From Marinobacter sp. SS5-14b (GTDB lineage Bacteria > Pseudomonadota > Gammaproteobacteria > Pseudomonadales > Oleiphilaceae): a stretch of 64,000 nucleotides of DNA. The notes below the pieces were generated by a model. It saw only the letters and a list, made by a program, of their open reading frames with translations, was not told the origin of the DNA and did not search any database. This document shows positions 63,446 through 64,000 of the stretch, in pieces (positions within the stretch are counted from its first letter, which is position 1; each line of letters begins with the position of its first letter). The stretch spans positions 496,001-560,000 of the forward strand of contig NZ_JASSVM010000001.1 of the NCBI RefSeq assembly GCF_030541005.1. The letters run 5' to 3'. Position numbers and translations under genes: made by a program.

Positions 63446-64000
63446 TCAACTTCCTGTTAGTCGGCGAGATAGGGCGGAGCTGATGCCCGGGTCCCTGAAT
63501 CTCTGGAATTTCGGGAGGTTAGGGTAGCCGAGTTCGAACAGTTCCCTGGGCATGCGTGCGTCTTTTGCAGGGTAGATCCTGCCGTGGGCCTCCCGCACGA
63601 TGGCATCCAGTCGCGCAAACAGCTTTAGCGTGGTGGTATTTCTATTAGGAAAGTCCAGGGCGAGCGTTACACCTTCCATCGGAAAGCTCATCAGCCCCGG
63701 GGCTTGCCTCGTCCCAAATGTTTTAAGGACTGCAAGCATTGAACCTTGTCCGGAGCGTTTTATTTCATTAAGCATTTCGGCGGTCGCATCTTCTCGGTGT
63801 TTTCTGGGAACAACAGACTGATATTGATAAAACCCGCGGCGGCCGTACGCTCTGTTCCAGTGCTTAATGGCGTCTAGCGGGTAGAAGAAAGGTTTGTAGT
63901 GTTGGATCTGGACGCCAGCACGCTTCGATTGTTGGTGGAAGTAGATTGAATTAAAGAGTGGCAGCGATAACCGGTTTACCAACGACATGGGCGGAATAAA
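63446..64000 (-). CDS. DprE1-like FAD-linked oxidoreductase, C-terminal part (cut by window edge)
   Basis: 185 codons to the window end; the frame stays open, so the FAD-binding N-terminus lies outside. The segment has QHYKPFFYPLDAIKHWNRAYGRRGFYQYQSVVP and ends in the D-arabinono-lactone-oxidase-type C-terminal domain (AHGRIYPAKDARM). This is the DprE1 type, which oxidises polyprenyl-phosphoryl-ribose at C2. Together with DprE2 it makes polyprenyl-phosphoryl-arabinose in mycobacteria; a similar role here is inferred. Confidence 0.75.
   Translation of the reverse strand, partial: FIPPMSLVNRLSLPLFNSIYFHQQSKRAGVQIQHYKPFFYPLDAIKHWNRAYGRRGFYQYQSVVPRKHREDATAEMLNEIKRSGQGSMLAVLKTFGTRQAPGLMSFPMEGVTLALDFPNRNTTTLKLFARLDAIVREAHGRIYPAKDARMPRELFELGYPNLPKFQRFRDPGISSALSRRLTGS

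Overview
The window looks like chromosome of a marine gammaproteobacterium, most probably Marinobacter or a close relative. This is inferred from gene order and protein character, not from a search. The stretch aspS-ruvCAB-ybgC-tolQRAB-pal-cpoB-tRNA-Lys-nadA-bepA-tusA-like-perM-bcp-dapA-bamC-purC follows the order known from Pseudomonas. It is joined here to a PEP-CTERM/exosortase-type exopolysaccharide locus, a prpBC-acnD-prpF methylcitrate operon and several marine-type accessory genes.

Layout. 0-4.4 kb: start of a zinc alcohol dehydrogenase (cut by the window edge), tadA, the UDP-sugar genes galE and ugd, a HIT-family gene and a FabR-type repressor. 4.4-24.8 kb: conserved housekeeping block with a perfect 27-bp inverted repeat before aspS, two identical tRNA-Lys genes, the Tol-Pal envelope operon, NAD, lysine and purine synthesis genes, an outer-membrane protein, a UDP-glucuronate-epimerase-like gene and a pseudouridine synthase. 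24.9-30.2 kb: probable iron-uptake cluster with a TonB receptor, PepSY membrane protein, DUF2271, DUF4198 and a membrane-anchored flavodoxin, flanking a candidate Fur box. 30.4-31.4 kb: a single PEP-CTERM protein gene behind a candidate sigma-54 promoter, then tRNA-Val. 31.4-36.2 kb: DMT exporter, secreted lipase, membrane-anchored beta-rich protein, YceI protein and a CDP-alcohol phosphatidyltransferase. 36.3-41.4 kb: an unassigned cluster (MDR dehydrogenase, a pterin-synthase-like protein lacking its catalytic residues, a glycosyltransferase-methyltransferase fusion, a flippase-like membrane protein and a RibD-type reductase), which is my best candidate for an undescribed pathway. 41.8-49.4 kb: galU and the GntR-controlled propionate operon with three related palindromes. 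49.5-57.4 kb: XrtA-type polysaccharide genes (sugar transferase, export lipoprotein, chain-length protein, BY-kinase-like protein without the Walker lysine, outer-membrane barrel, deacetylase, glycosyltransferase). 57.4-62.7 kb: AT-rich variable part with an acyltransferase, two glycosyltransferases, a secreted protein and two IS5-type transposase remnants. 62.7-64 kb: a DprE2/DprE1-like pair, the second cut by the window edge.

How it fits together: galU, ugd, galE and the 22.9-kb epimerase can supply UDP-glucose, UDP-glucuronate, UDP-galactose and probably UDP-galacturonate to the polysaccharide locus. The PEP-CTERM protein at 30.4 kb is the expected type of exosortase substrate, but no exosortase gene lies in this window. 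TTG and GTG starts are common and were chosen from ribosome-binding sites and family start points.
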